From NCBI RefSeq assembly GCF_010020825.1, contig NZ_JAACJE010000001.1, positions 124,001-188,000 on the forward strand: a DNA stretch of 64,000 bases, written 5' to 3'. Every line of letters begins with the position of its first letter. Within the stretch, counting starts at the first letter, position 1. Origin of the DNA: Acidovorax sp. 210-6 (lineage in GTDB: Bacteria; Pseudomonadota; Gammaproteobacteria; Burkholderiales; Burkholderiaceae_C). A program made the position numbers and the translations under genes. The notes beneath the pieces are model-generated. The model did not search any database, had not been told where the DNA came from, and worked only from the letters and a program-made list of their open reading frames with translations. Below are positions 40,247 through 49,797 of this stretch, piece by piece.

Positions 40247-43200
40247 ATGAACGCACCCTTGCCCGAATCCGTCCGCAAGGCCCTCGAAACCGTCACGCTG
40301 GAAGACAAATACACCCTGGGCGAAGGCCGTGCCTTCATGAGCGGCGTGCAGGCCTTGGTGCGCCTGCCCATGCTGCAGCGCCAGCGCGACGCCGTGGCGG
40401 GGCTGAACACCGCCGGTTTCATCAGCGGCTACCGTGGCAGCCCGCTGGGCACCTACGACCAGGCGCTGTGGGCCGCGAAGAAGCACCTGGCCGAGAACCA
40501 CATCGTCTTCCAGCCCGGCGTGAACGAAGAACTGGGCGCCACCGCTGTGTGGGGCACGCAGCAGCTCGATCTGTACCCCGAGAAGAAGAAATACGACGGC
40601 GTGTTCGGCATCTGGTACGGCAAGGGCCCGGGCGTGGATCGCTGCTCGGACGTGTTCAAGCACGCCAACATGGCGGGCACGGCCAAGCACGGCGGCGTGA
40701 TCGCCATCGCCGGCGACGACCACATCAGCAAGAGCAGCACGGCGCCGCACCAGAGCGACCACATCTTCAAGGCCTGCGGCACGCCGGTGTTCTTCCCGAG
40801 CAATGTGCAGGACATCCTCGACATGGGCCTGCACGCCTTCGCCATGAGCCGTTTCTCGGGCGTGTGGTCGGGCATGAAGACCATCCAGGAGGTGGTGGAG
40901 TCGTCGGCCAGCGTGTCGGTGGACCCGGACCGCGTGAAGATCATCCTGCCCGAGGACTTTGCCATGCCGCCGGGCGGCCTGCATATCCGCTGGCCCGATG
41001 TGCCGCTGGAGCAGGAGGCGCGCCTCATGGACTACAAGTGGTACGCCGCCCTGGCCTACGTGCGCGCCAACAAGCTCAACTACAACGTGATCGAAGGCCC
41101 GCACGACCGCTTCGGCATCATCGCCAGCGGCAAGGCCTACAACGACACGCGCCAGGCGCTGATGGACCTGGGCCTGGACGACGACACCTGCCGCCAGCTC
41201 GGCATCCGCGTGCACAAGGTCAACGTGGTGTGGCCGCTGGAGGCCACCATCACGCGCAGCTTTGCTGAGGGGCTGCAGGAGATCCTGGTGGTGGAGGAAA
41301 AGCGCCAGGTCATCGAATACCAGCTCAAGGAAGAGCTGTACAACTGGCGCGCCGACGTGCGCCCCCATGTGCTGGGCAAGTTCGACGAGCCCGGCGGCGA
41401 CGCCTCGGGCGGCGAATGGAGCATGCCCAACCCGAGCCAGAACTGGCTGCTGCGCGCCAAGGCCGACCTCACGCCGGCCATCATCGCCAAGGCCATTGCC
41501 AAGCGCCTCAAGAAACTGGGCGTGCCCGACGACATCATCGCGCGCATGGACGCGCGCATCGCCACCATCGAGGCGCGCGAGCGCGCCATGCTGGAGCTCA
41601 AGACCGACACCGGTGAACGCACGCCCTGGTTCTGCAGCGGCTGTCCGCACAACACCAGCACGCGCGTTCCCGAAGGCTCGCGCGCCGTGGCCGGCATCGG
41701 CTGCCACTACATGACGGTGTGGATGGACCGCAGCACCTCGACCTTCACGCAGATGGGCGGCGAGGGCGTGTCGTGGGTGGGGCAGTTCCCGTTCACCCAG
41801 GACAAGCATGTGTTCGCCAACCTCGGTGACGGCACCTACTTCCACAGCGGCCTGCTGGCCATCCGCCAGAGCATCGCCGCGGGCGTGAACATCACCTACA
41901 AGATCCTCTACAACGACGCCGTGGCCATGACTGGCGGCCAGCAGGTGGGCGAGCGCCCCGAGGGCCACTCGGTGCTGCAGATCATGAACAGCCTCAAGGC
42001 CGAGGGCGTGGCCAAGCTGGTCATAGTGACCGACGAGCCGCAGAAGTACGACGGCGTGCCGCTGGCCGCCGGCGTGACGGTGCATCACCGCGACGAGCTC
42101 GACCGCATCCAGCGCGAGCTGCGCGAGATCCCGGGCTGCACCGCGCTGATCTACGACCAGACCTGCGCCACCGAGAAGCGCCGCCGCCGCAAGCGCGGCA
42201 AGCTCGCCACGCCCGACAAGACGGTGATCATCAACGAGCTGGTGTGCGAGGGCTGCGGTGACTGCTCGGTCAAGTCCAACTGTCTGAGCGTCGAACCCGT
42301 GGAGACACCGTTCGGCCGCAAGCGCCGCATCAACCAGAGCACCTGCAACAAGGACTACTCCTGTGTCAACGGCTTCTGCCCGAGCTTCGTCACCATCGAG
42401 GGCGGCCAGCTGAAGAAGCCCAAGAAGGAAAAGAAGGGCGACCTCTCCAGTCTGCCCGCCCTCCCCGAGCCGGTGCTGCCGGTGGCCGAGGAGGCCTGGG
42501 GAATCGTGGTGGGCGGCGTGGGCGGCACGGGGGTGATCACCATCGGCTCGCTGCTGGGCATGGCCGCGCACCTGGACGGCAAGGGCGTGGTCACGCAGGA
42601 CGCCGGCGGTCTGGCGCAAAAGGGCGGCGCGACCTGGAGCCATATCCAGATCGCCAACCGGCCCGAGGCCATCTACACCACCAAGGTCGACACCGCCAAG
42701 GCAGACCTGGTGATCGGCTGCGACTCCATCGTCGCCGCGAACAAGTACACCCTGGCCGTGATGCAGCCGGGCCGCACCTTCGTGGCGCTGAACACCCACG
42801 GCACGCCGACGGCCTCGTTCGTCACCAACCCCAACTGGCAGTTCCCCGGCGGCAACTGCGAGAGCGCCGTCATCGCGGCTGTGGGCGCGGAGCTGGTGGG
42901 GCACTTCGACGCCGAGCAGGTGGCGGTGCAGCTGCTCGGCGACAGCATCTACACCAACCCGCTGCTGCTGGGCTACGCCTGGCAGAAGGGCCGCGTGCCG
43001 CTGTCCTACGCGGCGCTGATGCGTGCCATGGAACTCAACGGCGTGCAGATCGACAACAACAAGGCGGCCTTCGAGTGGGGCCGGCGCTGCGCGCACGACC
43101 TGGCGGCCGTGCAGGCGCTGTTCCAGGCGGCCCAGGTGATCGAGTTCGTGAAGAAGCCCGCGCTGGCCGAAATCGTGGCGCAGCGTGTGGAGTTCCTCAC

Positions 43201-43807
43201 GGGCTACCAGGATGCGGCCTACGCGGCCCAGTACCAGGCCTTCGTCGAGAAGGTGCAAGCCGCTGAAGCCAAGCTTGGCAGCAGCACGCGCCTGGCCGAG
43301 GCCGTGGCGCGCTACCTGTTCAAGCTCATGGCCTACAAGGATGAATACGAGGTGGCCCGCTTGCACACCGACAAGGCCTTCACCGACAAGATCGCCGCCC
43401 TGTTCGAGGGCGACTACAAGATCGTGCACCACATGGCGCCGCCGATGCTGGCCAAGCGCAACGACAAGGGCGAGCTGGTCAAGCAATCGTTCGGCCCGTG
43501 GATGCGCCGCGCCCTGGGCGTGCTCAGTGGCCTCAAGGGGCTGCGCGGTGGCGCGCTCGACATCTTCGGCAAGTCCGAAGAGCGCCGCATGGAGCGCGCC
43601 CTGATCCAGGAATACCGTGCCTGCATCGAGGAGCTGCTCGCCGGCCTGACGCCCGAGCGGCTGGCGCTGGCGGCCGAGATCGCGCGCATCCCCGAGGACA
43701 TCCGGGGCTACGGCCATGTGAAGGAGCGCCACCTCAAGGCCGCGCGCGCCAAGTGGGACGGCCTGATGGCCCAATGGCGCAGCCCAGCGCAGCGCCAGGC
43801 GGCCTGA
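40247..43807 (+). CDS. Indolepyruvate ferredoxin oxidoreductase, fused single-chain form
   Basis: A 1186-residue fused IOR that decarboxylates aryl pyruvates (indolepyruvate, phenylpyruvate) to acyl-CoA with reduction of ferredoxin, late in aromatic amino-acid degradation. The N-terminal part has the pyrimidine-binding region (FISGYRGSPLGTYDQALW) and the alpha-type core; the TPP/Mg part is near residues 540-580 (LGDGTYFHSGLLAIRQSIAA, YNDAVAMTGGQ). A Cys-rich segment follows from about 666 (CEGCGDCSVKSNC, CNKDYSCVNGFC), then the gamma domain (GVGGTGVITIGSLLGMAAHL). GGAG lies upstream of ATG 40247. A Rho-independent terminator follows. Confidence 0.93.
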   Translation: MNAPLPESVRKALETVTLEDKYTLGEGRAFMSGVQALVRLPMLQRQRDAVAGLNTAGFISGYRGSPLGTYDQALWAAKKHLAENHIVFQPGVNEELGATAVWGTQQLDLYPEKKKYDGVFGIWYGKGPGVDRCSDVFKHANMAGTAKHGGVIAIAGDDHISKSSTAPHQSDHIFKACGTPVFFPSNVQDILDMGLHAFAMSRFSGVWSGMKTIQEVVESSASVSVDPDRVKIILPEDFAMPPGGLHIRWPDVPLEQEARLMDYKWYAALAYVRANKLNYNVIEGPHDRFGIIASGKAYNDTRQALMDLGLDDDTCRQLGIRVHKVNVVWPLEATITRSFAEGLQEILVVEEKRQVIEYQLKEELYNWRADVRPHVLGKFDEPGGDASGGEWSMPNPSQNWLLRAKADLTPAIIAKAIAKRLKKLGVPDDIIARMDARIATIEARERAMLELKTDTGERTPWFCSGCPHNTSTRVPEGSRAVAGIGCHYMTVWMDRSTSTFTQMGGEGVSWVGQFPFTQDKHVFANLGDGTYFHSGLLAIRQSIAAGVNITYKILYNDAVAMTGGQQVGERPEGHSVLQIMNSLKAEGVAKLVIVTDEPQKYDGVPLAAGVTVHHRDELDRIQRELREIPGCTALIYDQTCATEKRRRRKRGKLATPDKTVIINELVCEGCGDCSVKSNCLSVEPVETPFGRKRRINQSTCNKDYSCVNGFCPSFVTIEGGQLKKPKKEKKGDLSSLPALPEPVLPVAEEAWGIVVGGVGGTGVITIGSLLGMAAHLDGKGVVTQDAGGLAQKGGATWSHIQIANRPEAIYTTKVDTAKADLVIGCDSIVAANKYTLAVMQPGRTFVALNTHGTPTASFVTNPNWQFPGGNCESAVIAAVGAELVGHFDAEQVAVQLLGDSIYTNPLLLGYAWQKGRVPLSYAALMRAMELNGVQIDNNKAAFEWGRRCAHDLAAVQALFQAAQVIEFVKKPALAEIVAQRVEFLTGYQDAAYAAQYQAFVEKVQAAEAKLGSSTRLAEAVARYLFKLMAYKDEYEVARLHTDKAFTDKIAALFEGDYKIVHHMAPPMLAKRNDKGELVKQSFGPWMRRALGVLSGLKGLRGGALDIFGKSEERRMERALIQEYRACIEELLAGLTPERLALAAEIARIPEDIRGYGHVKERHLKAARAKWDGLMAQWRSPAQRQAA

Positions 43808-43831
43808 GCGTCAGGACTGCGGGAGCAACCA

Positions 43832-43862
43832 GGGCCTGCACTGCGGTGCGGGCCCTTTTTTT
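43832..43862 (+). terminator. Rho-independent terminator after the indolepyruvate oxidoreductase gene
   Basis: GGGCCTGCAC (43832-43841) pairs with GTGCGGGCCC (43846-43855), ten pairs with one G-T, loop TGCG, and is followed by seven T. It lies 25 bases after the stop codon. Confidence 0.9.
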
Positions 43863-43977
43863 GTCGGTATCGTCCTGTGCTTGCTCGCCTGATGTGCCAT
43901 GGCCGCACCCCTGGTCTTGTGGGGCGGTGCATGGAGGCAGCAGCTGATGTGGGTTTTGAGGGCATTTCCCGCCTGGA

Positions 43978-44005
43978 TTGGGGGCTGTGGGCGCCCGCAT
44001 ACAAT
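43978..44005 (+). promoter_or_regulatory. Candidate promoter of yajC-secD-secF
   Basis: TACAAT (44000-44005) is a good -10 box, with a weak TTGGGG (43978-43983) 16 bases upstream. It lies about 78 bases before the yajC start and after the preceding terminator, so the secretion genes need a promoter here. Confidence 0.4.
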
Positions 44006-44082
44006 GTTCTGTTGGCCGCCATGCATCCTTGGGGTGCTGTAGCGGCGTGTCTCGAGAAACCTCTCGTTTGGAGTTGATTCCT

Positions 44083-44415
44083 GTGTTTATTTCTTCTGCT
44101 ATTGCCCAGACGGCACCGGCCCCCGCTGCAGGTGGCGACATCATGAGTTCCCTGACAGGCATGTTGCCGCTGGTGCTGATGTTCGTGGTGCTGTACTTCG
44201 TCATGATCCGACCCCAGATGAAGCGCCAAAAGGAGCACCGCGCCATGATCGACGCGTTGACCAAGGGGGATGAAGTGGTCATTGCCGGGGGCATGCTCGG
44301 CAAAGTGGCGCGCATGAGCGAGCAGTATCTGGGGGTGGAGATCGCCGCTGGTGTGGAGGTGCAGGTCCAGCGTGCCTCGGTCGTGCAAGTGTTGCCCAAG
44401 GGCACTATCAAGTAA
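44083..44415 (+). CDS. yajC: Sec translocon accessory subunit YajC
   Basis: A 110-residue single-pass membrane protein of the SecDF-YajC complex that assists protein export. GTG 44083 starts VFISSAIAQTAPAPAAGG, the usual YajC N-terminus, with GGAG nine bases upstream. The helix LTGMLPLVLMFVVLYFVMI is followed by RPQMKRQKEHRAMIDALTKG and DEVVIAGGMLGKV, the conserved cytoplasmic domain. An in-frame upstream extension to 43978 is not family-like. secD follows after a family B repeat. Confidence 0.93.
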   Translation: MFISSAIAQTAPAPAAGGDIMSSLTGMLPLVLMFVVLYFVMIRPQMKRQKEHRAMIDALTKGDEVVIAGGMLGKVARMSEQYLGVEIAAGVEVQVQRASVVQVLPKGTIK

Positions 44416-44427
44416 CTGATGAGCATT

Positions 44428-44535
44428 TCCCTGAGTCGCTGGGGCGCTTCTTCCTTCTCTCGCGTTGTTGGCGAGAGGGGAGGAAAGGCCGGCGCGGCGG
44501 GGTGGCCCTGGTGCGGCGTTTGCCGGCAGGGCGTG
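44428..44535. repeat. Dispersed GC-rich repeat, family B, copy 3
   Basis: This diverged copy runs TTCCCTGAGTCGCTGGGGCG, CTTCTTCCTTCTCTCGCG, hairpin CTCTCGC.../GCGAGAG, then CCGGCGCGGCGGGGTGGCCC and GGCAGGGCG. It sits in the leader between yajC and secD, so the polycistronic mRNA would carry its hairpin. Confidence 0.5.
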
Positions 44536-44549
44536 GAAAAGGCGTAAAC

Positions 44550-46436
44550 ATGAACCGTTATCCGATCTGGAAGTACGCGATCCTGGTGGTCGCGCTGCTG
44601 ATCGGGGTGCTCTACACCCTGCCCAATTTTTTTGGTGAGGCACCTGCCGTGCAGGTGTCTTCTGCCAAGGCCACTGTGAAAGTGGACGCTGCTGTGCTGC
44701 AGCGGGTGGAGGAAGCCTTGCGTGCGGCAGGTTTGTCGCCTGACTATGTGAGCCTGGAAGGCAATTCGGTGCGTGCGCGCTTCGATACGCCCGACAACCA
44801 GCTCAAGGCCAAGGACGCGATCCAGAAGGCGCTGATACCCGATCCGGCCGATCCGGCCTACATCGTGGCGCTGAACCTTGTGTCGCGCTCGCCCACCTGG
44901 CTCACGGCGTTGCACGCCCAGCCCATGTACCTGGGCCTGGACCTGCGCGGTGGCGTGCACTTCATGCTGCAGGTGGACATGCAGGCGGCTCTGACCAAGA
45001 AGGCCGAATCGTATGCCGGTGACATCCGTACCACGCTGCGCGACAAGAACATCCGCCATGGCGGCATCAGCCGCGACGGCCAGGCCGTCGAGATCAAGGT
45101 GCGCGACGAAGCCACGCGCACGGCCGCGAACAACCTGATCGCCGACCAGTTTCCCGACCTGCAGGTGGCCGTCACGCCGGACGGCACTGAGTTCAAGCTG
45201 CGCGCCACCATCAAGCCCGAGGCCACGCGCCGTGTGCAGGAGCAGGCACTCAAGCAGAACATCACCACGCTCCACAACCGGATCAACGAGCTGGGCGTGG
45301 CCGAGCCCGTGATCCAGCAGCAGGGACTGGACCGCATCGTCGTGCAGTTGCCCGGCGTGCAGGACACGGCCAAGGCCAAGGACATCCTGGGCCGCACGGC
45401 CACGCTGGAGGTGCGCTTGGTGGATGAATCCACCGAGGCGCGCGCGGCGGAACGCGGTCAGGGCGCCGTGCCTTTCGGTTCTGAGCGCTATCTGGAGCGC
45501 AACGGTCAGCCAGTGATCGTGAAGAAGCAGGTCATCCTGACCGGTGAGAACCTCACCGATGCGCAGCCTGGTTTCGACGGGCAGACGCAGGAGCCGACCG
45601 TCAACCTGACGCTTGATGCCAAGGGTGCGCGCATCTTCAAGGATGTGACGCGCGAGAACATCAACAAGCGCATGGCCATCATCCTGTTCGAGAAGGGCAA
45701 GGGCGAGGTCGTGACAGCGCCGGTCATCCGCTCCGAGATCGGTGGTGGCCGCGTGCAGATTTCCGGCCGCATGACCACCATGGAAGCCAACGACACCGCG
45801 CTGCTGTTGCGCGCTGGCTCGCTGGCCGCGCCCATGGAGATCATTGAGGAATTTACCATCGGCCCGAGCCTGGGGGCCGATAACATCGCGCGTGGCATCA
45901 ACAGCGTGGTCTGGGGCATGCTGGCCATCGCGGCCTTCATGTGCGTGTACTACATGCTGTTCGGTGTGTTCTCGAGCATCGCGCTGGGGGTGAATGTGCT
46001 GATGCTGGTGGCGGTGCTGTCCATGCTGCAGGCCACGCTGACCCTGCCAGGCATCGCCGCCATGGCGCTGGCCCTGGGCGTGGCCATCGACTCGAACGTG
46101 CTCATCAACGAGCGCATTCGCGAGGAACTGCGTGAGGGTGTGTCACCCCAGATGGCCATCCATGGCGGATACGAGCGTGCCTGGGCCACCATCCTGGATT
46201 CGAACGTCACCACCTTGATCGCTGGTCTGGCGCTGCTGGCCTTCGGCTCGGGTCCGGTGCGCGGTTTTGCCGTGGTGCACTGCATCGGCATCCTGACCAG
46301 CATGTTCTCCGCCGTGTTTTTCTCGCGTGGACTGGTCAATTTCTGGTACGGCGGCAAGAAGAAGCTCAAGAGCCTGTCCATCGGCCAGATCTGGAAACCC
46401 GAGACCGACGGCGCCATTGCCGCCAAGCCGGAATAA
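44550..46436 (+). CDS. secD: Protein translocase subunit SecD
   Basis: A 628-residue inner-membrane protein that uses the proton gradient to finish export of proteins through SecYEG. The first helix is YAILVVALLIGVLYTLPNFF. The periplasmic P1 domain includes GLDLRGGVHFMLQVDMQAAL and later ITTLHNRINELGVAEPVIQQ. Five further helices near the C-terminus include ALALGVAIDSNVLINERIRE, with the functional Asp. The frame is open upstream to 44502 but ATG 44550 begins the family sequence. secF follows after 12 bases. Confidence 0.97.
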   Translation: MNRYPIWKYAILVVALLIGVLYTLPNFFGEAPAVQVSSAKATVKVDAAVLQRVEEALRAAGLSPDYVSLEGNSVRARFDTPDNQLKAKDAIQKALIPDPADPAYIVALNLVSRSPTWLTALHAQPMYLGLDLRGGVHFMLQVDMQAALTKKAESYAGDIRTTLRDKNIRHGGISRDGQAVEIKVRDEATRTAANNLIADQFPDLQVAVTPDGTEFKLRATIKPEATRRVQEQALKQNITTLHNRINELGVAEPVIQQQGLDRIVVQLPGVQDTAKAKDILGRTATLEVRLVDESTEARAAERGQGAVPFGSERYLERNGQPVIVKKQVILTGENLTDAQPGFDGQTQEPTVNLTLDAKGARIFKDVTRENINKRMAIILFEKGKGEVVTAPVIRSEIGGGRVQISGRMTTMEANDTALLLRAGSLAAPMEIIEEFTIGPSLGADNIARGINSVVWGMLAIAAFMCVYYMLFGVFSSIALGVNVLMLVAVLSMLQATLTLPGIAAMALALGVAIDSNVLINERIREELREGVSPQMAIHGGYERAWATILDSNVTTLIAGLALLAFGSGPVRGFAVVHCIGILTSMFSAVFFSRGLVNFWYGGKKKLKSLSIGQIWKPETDGAIAAKPE

Positions 46437-46448
46437 AGGAGGAAGACC

Positions 46449-47402
46449 ATGGAGTTCTTCCGCATCAAAAAAGACATTCCCTTCATGAAGCACGCGTTGG
46501 TCTTCAACGCGATCTCCTTCATCACCTTTGCGCTGGCGGTTTTCTTCCTCTTCAGCCGTGGTTTGCATCTGTCGGTGGAGTTCACCGGCGGTACGGTGAT
46601 GGAGGTGGCCTACAGCCAGCCAGCGGACTTGGCCAAGGTGCGCAGCACGGTGTCAGGCCTGGGCTATGGCGATGACGTGCAGGTGCAGAACTTCGGTACG
46701 GCGCGTGATGTGATGATCCGCCTGCCGGTGCAAAAGGGCGTTTCCTCGGCGCAGCAGAGCGAGCAGGTGATCGGTGCGCTCAAGGCAGCCGACCCTGAAG
46801 TCACGCTGCGCCGCACAGAGTTTGTGGGTCCGCAGGTGGGCGAGGAACTGGTCCATGGCGGGCTCATGGCCTTGGCCATGGTGGTCGTGGGCATCGTGAT
46901 CTATCTGGCCTTCCGCTTCGAATGGAAGTTCGGTGTCGCTGCCATCATTGCCAACCTTCACGATGTGGTCATCATCCTGGGCTTCTTTGCCTTCTTCCAG
47001 TGGGAGTTCTCGCTGTCGGTGTTGGCGGCGGTGTTGGCGGTGCTGGGCTATTCGGTCAACGAGTCGGTCGTGATCTTCGACCGGATCCGTGAGGCGTTCC
47101 GGCGTTACCGCAAGATGACGACCACCGAGGTCATCGACCACGCCATCACCAGCACGATGAGCCGGACCATCATCACCCACGCATCGACGGAGGCCATGGT
47201 GCTGTCGATGTTCTTCTTTGGCGGTCCCAGCCTGCACAATTTTGCGCTGGCACTGACCATCGGCATTTTGTTCGGCATCTATTCCTCGGTGTTCGTGGCG
47301 GCTGCTATCGCCATGTGGCTGGGTGTCAAGCGTGAGGATTTGGTCAAGGCGCAGCGCAAGGAAGGTGACCCCAACGATCCCAATGCGGGCGCGGTGGTCT
47401 GA
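46449..47402 (+). CDS. secF: Protein translocase subunit SecF
   Basis: A 317-residue partner of SecD with six membrane helices. It starts MEFFRIKKDIPFMKHALVFN and has the SecF signature LSVEFTGGTVMEV near residue 42, the P4 domain, and VLAVLGYSVNESVVIFDRIR, equivalent to the SecD Asp helix. The C-terminal end is LGVKREDLVKAQRKEGD. A strong AGGAGG precedes ATG 46449. It completes the yajC-secD-secF operon. Confidence 0.97.
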   Translation: MEFFRIKKDIPFMKHALVFNAISFITFALAVFFLFSRGLHLSVEFTGGTVMEVAYSQPADLAKVRSTVSGLGYGDDVQVQNFGTARDVMIRLPVQKGVSSAQQSEQVIGALKAADPEVTLRRTEFVGPQVGEELVHGGLMALAMVVVGIVIYLAFRFEWKFGVAAIIANLHDVVIILGFFAFFQWEFSLSVLAAVLAVLGYSVNESVVIFDRIREAFRRYRKMTTTEVIDHAITSTMSRTIITHASTEAMVLSMFFFGGPSLHNFALALTIGILFGIYSSVFVAAAIAMWLGVKREDLVKAQRKEGDPNDPNAGAVV

Positions 47403-47435
47403 CCACAAAACAGTGTTCCCGTATAACATTGTGTG

Positions 47436-49778
47436 ATGCACGCTTCTTCCGCTCCTCATCAGCCGCAGCGCAGGCTTGCGCGGCAGGTGCGTGAGCGGCT
47501 GGTGGAGGGGCTGTGTCGGGGACAGGTTGATATCGACAAGGTGCTGCTGGAGTTTTTCAGCAACCTGATGGCGCAGACCGGGACCCAACGGGAGATGCAG
47601 CAGCGCCGTGATGCCTGGCAGTCGTTCCAGCAGCACAGTGGTGATTGGATGCGCAATGTGGCCGAGGCCTGGCGCTCGGCGCTGACCGAAACCCCCAGTT
47701 CCCAGCGCGGCAGTGGCTTTAACGCTTCGGAGTTGAGCTTTGAGCTGGTGGACGACGATGTGGTGGAGAACAAGATCGTCGCCTCGCGCATTGCCCTGAC
47801 GGTCATGGAGGCCGTGAGTGCTGGCTTTGAGTCATTGCGTTTGCGCGTCCAGTCGGTGGAGGGGCGTGAGCTTCCCAAGGACGACATTCTTCGTCCCGAA
47901 ACCGTGGCCCTCCATCTGGTGGAACAGTGGGTAAAGTCGGGCATGGCCCGTGATGACCTGCAGACGGTGCTGGATCCATTGCAGCGTGAGCTGGCTGCCG
48001 TTTTGTTGAAGGTGTACCAGGCCTGCAACGATCTCTTGCAATCCCAGGGCGTGGTGGCGCAGCAGGATTTGCGCGTGCGCGTGAATCGCTCGCCCGCTGG
48101 ATCGGGCGCAGCGCCTCTGCAGAACAGCCCTGCCTCGCAGGCGCTGGCGCAGACCCAGCAAGCCATGGCCTCCGCGCGCGAAATGGCTGCGCAGGCCAGC
48201 CGGTTTGGTGCCTCACGCATGGCGCCGACCAGCATGCACCCCATGCAGCAGGCCATGCCATCGATGTATGCCGGGGCGTCTCCCCTGGCCCGTGCGCGAC
48301 AGCGTGCGCAAGGCGTCATGGTTCAGCTCAAGCGCCTGCTCACCCAGCCCGCCACTGGCTTTGACATGGTGAATGCGCCCCCTGCATCGGCGGCACTGGC
48401 CCATGCATTGGCCGCCCATCGCGTGCAGGCGGAGAGCTACTACGGCACAGTGGGGGCTCCCATAGAGGATTACAGTCCGGCGGCCGTGGTACAAGTGACC
48501 AACGTGGTGCGCAATCGGTCCGCGGAGTTCAAGAAGAAGGCTGACAGCGAGGGTGAAAAGGCCATCATCGAGGTGGTGGCCTTGATGTTCCAGAGCATCC
48601 TGACGGAGGACCGCATTCCACCCGCGGTGCGAATCTGGTTTGCGCGCTTGCAGGTGCCGGTGCTGCGTGTGGCGCTGGCTGAGCCCGAGTTCTTCAGCAA
48701 CATGGAGCACCCGGCGCGCAAGCTCATTGACCGGATGGGTTCGGTCGCACTGGGTTTTGACTCCACGGCACTTTCGGGCAGTGCGCTGGAGGCAGAAATC
48801 AAGCGCATCGTGCAGGTGATCGAGCAGTATCCTGAAACCGGCAGGCGGGTTTTTCAGCTGGTGTTCGATGAGTTTGAGGCCTTTCTGGCCAAGTTCCTCA
48901 CGGCCAAGCAATCCACGGCCAAGCTCGTCAGCGTGGCACAGCAGGTGGAGCAGAAAGAGACACTGACCATCCAGTACACCATCGAGTTGCGCACCATGCT
49001 CAAGGACATGCCGGTGCGGGACGAGATTCGTGAGTTTCTTTTCAAGAACTGGGCAGAAGTGCTGGCCATGTCGGCCGTGCGTGACGGTCCGCAGCATGCC
49101 GATACGGTGGCCTACAAGCGCACGGCAGCCGACCTGGTCTGGGCGGCCAGCGCCAAGCCCAATCGCACGGAGCGGGCGCAAGTGATCCAAAGCCTGCCCG
49201 GGCTGTTGCAGCGTTTGCGCCAGGGGTTGACCTTGATGGGAATGACGGGGCAGGTACAGGACGCCCAGATCAAGGCATTGACAGACACCCTGGCAGAGGC
49301 GTTTCTGTCGAAGACGGCGGCCATTCCTGTGGAGCACATTCAAGCGCTGGCCAAGCGCCTGGCCAACCTGGAAGACTTCATCAGCGATGCCGACATGGGC
49401 GACATGCCGCTGGATGCCGAGAGCATCGAGATGATGACTGGCATAGACGCTTCGGCCATCCACGTGATTGCCGACAACGGCGCGCCGGTGGAGGAGGCCA
49501 TGGTGGCCTGGGCGCTGGAGTTACCCAAGGGCAACTGGTTTACCCTGGACCACAATGGTGCCAGCCTGCAGGTGCAGTATTCGTGGCACAGCCAGCGCAA
49601 GCAATTGCACCTTTTCGCCGCCACTGACGGCACTTGCTACCTGATCCAGTTGCGGCGCTTGGCGGCTTATCTGCAGGCCGGGTTGTTGGTTGCGCGTGAA
49701 GAAGAGGGTCTCACGGTGCGAGCGACCCGCGATGCGCTGGCCAAGTTGCAGGCCAATCCGGAGCGCCTCCTGGGGTGA
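47436..49778 (+). CDS. DUF1631 family protein
   Basis: A 780-residue, mostly helical cytoplasmic protein matching DUF1631, which spans almost all of it: RQVRERLVEGLCRGQVDIDK near the start, ALMFQSILTEDRIPPAVRIW and LAEPEFFSNMEHPARKLIDR in the middle, and a C-terminal WALELPKGNWFTLDHNGASL that looks like a small beta domain. Some databases label this family thymidine phosphorylase, for which nothing here gives support. GTG 47433 directly precedes ATG 47436. A TATAAC box at 47422-47427 lies so close to the start that the mRNA could be nearly leaderless; no ribosome site is seen. Confidence 0.85.
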   Translation: MHASSAPHQPQRRLARQVRERLVEGLCRGQVDIDKVLLEFFSNLMAQTGTQREMQQRRDAWQSFQQHSGDWMRNVAEAWRSALTETPSSQRGSGFNASELSFELVDDDVVENKIVASRIALTVMEAVSAGFESLRLRVQSVEGRELPKDDILRPETVALHLVEQWVKSGMARDDLQTVLDPLQRELAAVLLKVYQACNDLLQSQGVVAQQDLRVRVNRSPAGSGAAPLQNSPASQALAQTQQAMASAREMAAQASRFGASRMAPTSMHPMQQAMPSMYAGASPLARARQRAQGVMVQLKRLLTQPATGFDMVNAPPASAALAHALAAHRVQAESYYGTVGAPIEDYSPAAVVQVTNVVRNRSAEFKKKADSEGEKAIIEVVALMFQSILTEDRIPPAVRIWFARLQVPVLRVALAEPEFFSNMEHPARKLIDRMGSVALGFDSTALSGSALEAEIKRIVQVIEQYPETGRRVFQLVFDEFEAFLAKFLTAKQSTAKLVSVAQQVEQKETLTIQYTIELRTMLKDMPVRDEIREFLFKNWAEVLAMSAVRDGPQHADTVAYKRTAADLVWAASAKPNRTERAQVIQSLPGLLQRLRQGLTLMGMTGQVQDAQIKALTDTLAEAFLSKTAAIPVEHIQALAKRLANLEDFISDADMGDMPLDAESIEMMTGIDASAIHVIADNGAPVEEAMVAWALELPKGNWFTLDHNGASLQVQYSWHSQRKQLHLFAATDGTCYLIQLRRLAAYLQAGLLVAREEEGLTVRATRDALAKLQANPERLLG

Positions 49779-49797
49779 TCATGGTGTGTGGCCGCCT

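Noticed and set aside
40115-43774. A 1219-codon open frame on the minus strand, antisense to the indolepyruvate oxidoreductase gene
   Set aside because: Its translation is Ala/Val/Gly/His-rich with no family motif, and it mirrors a gene with full catalytic motifs. Long antisense frames are a by-product of GC-rich third positions.
47436-49778. Thymidine phosphorylase label sometimes attached to DUF1631
   Set aside because: None of the glycosyltransferase family 3 motifs is present; the protein is a helical DUF1631 member.
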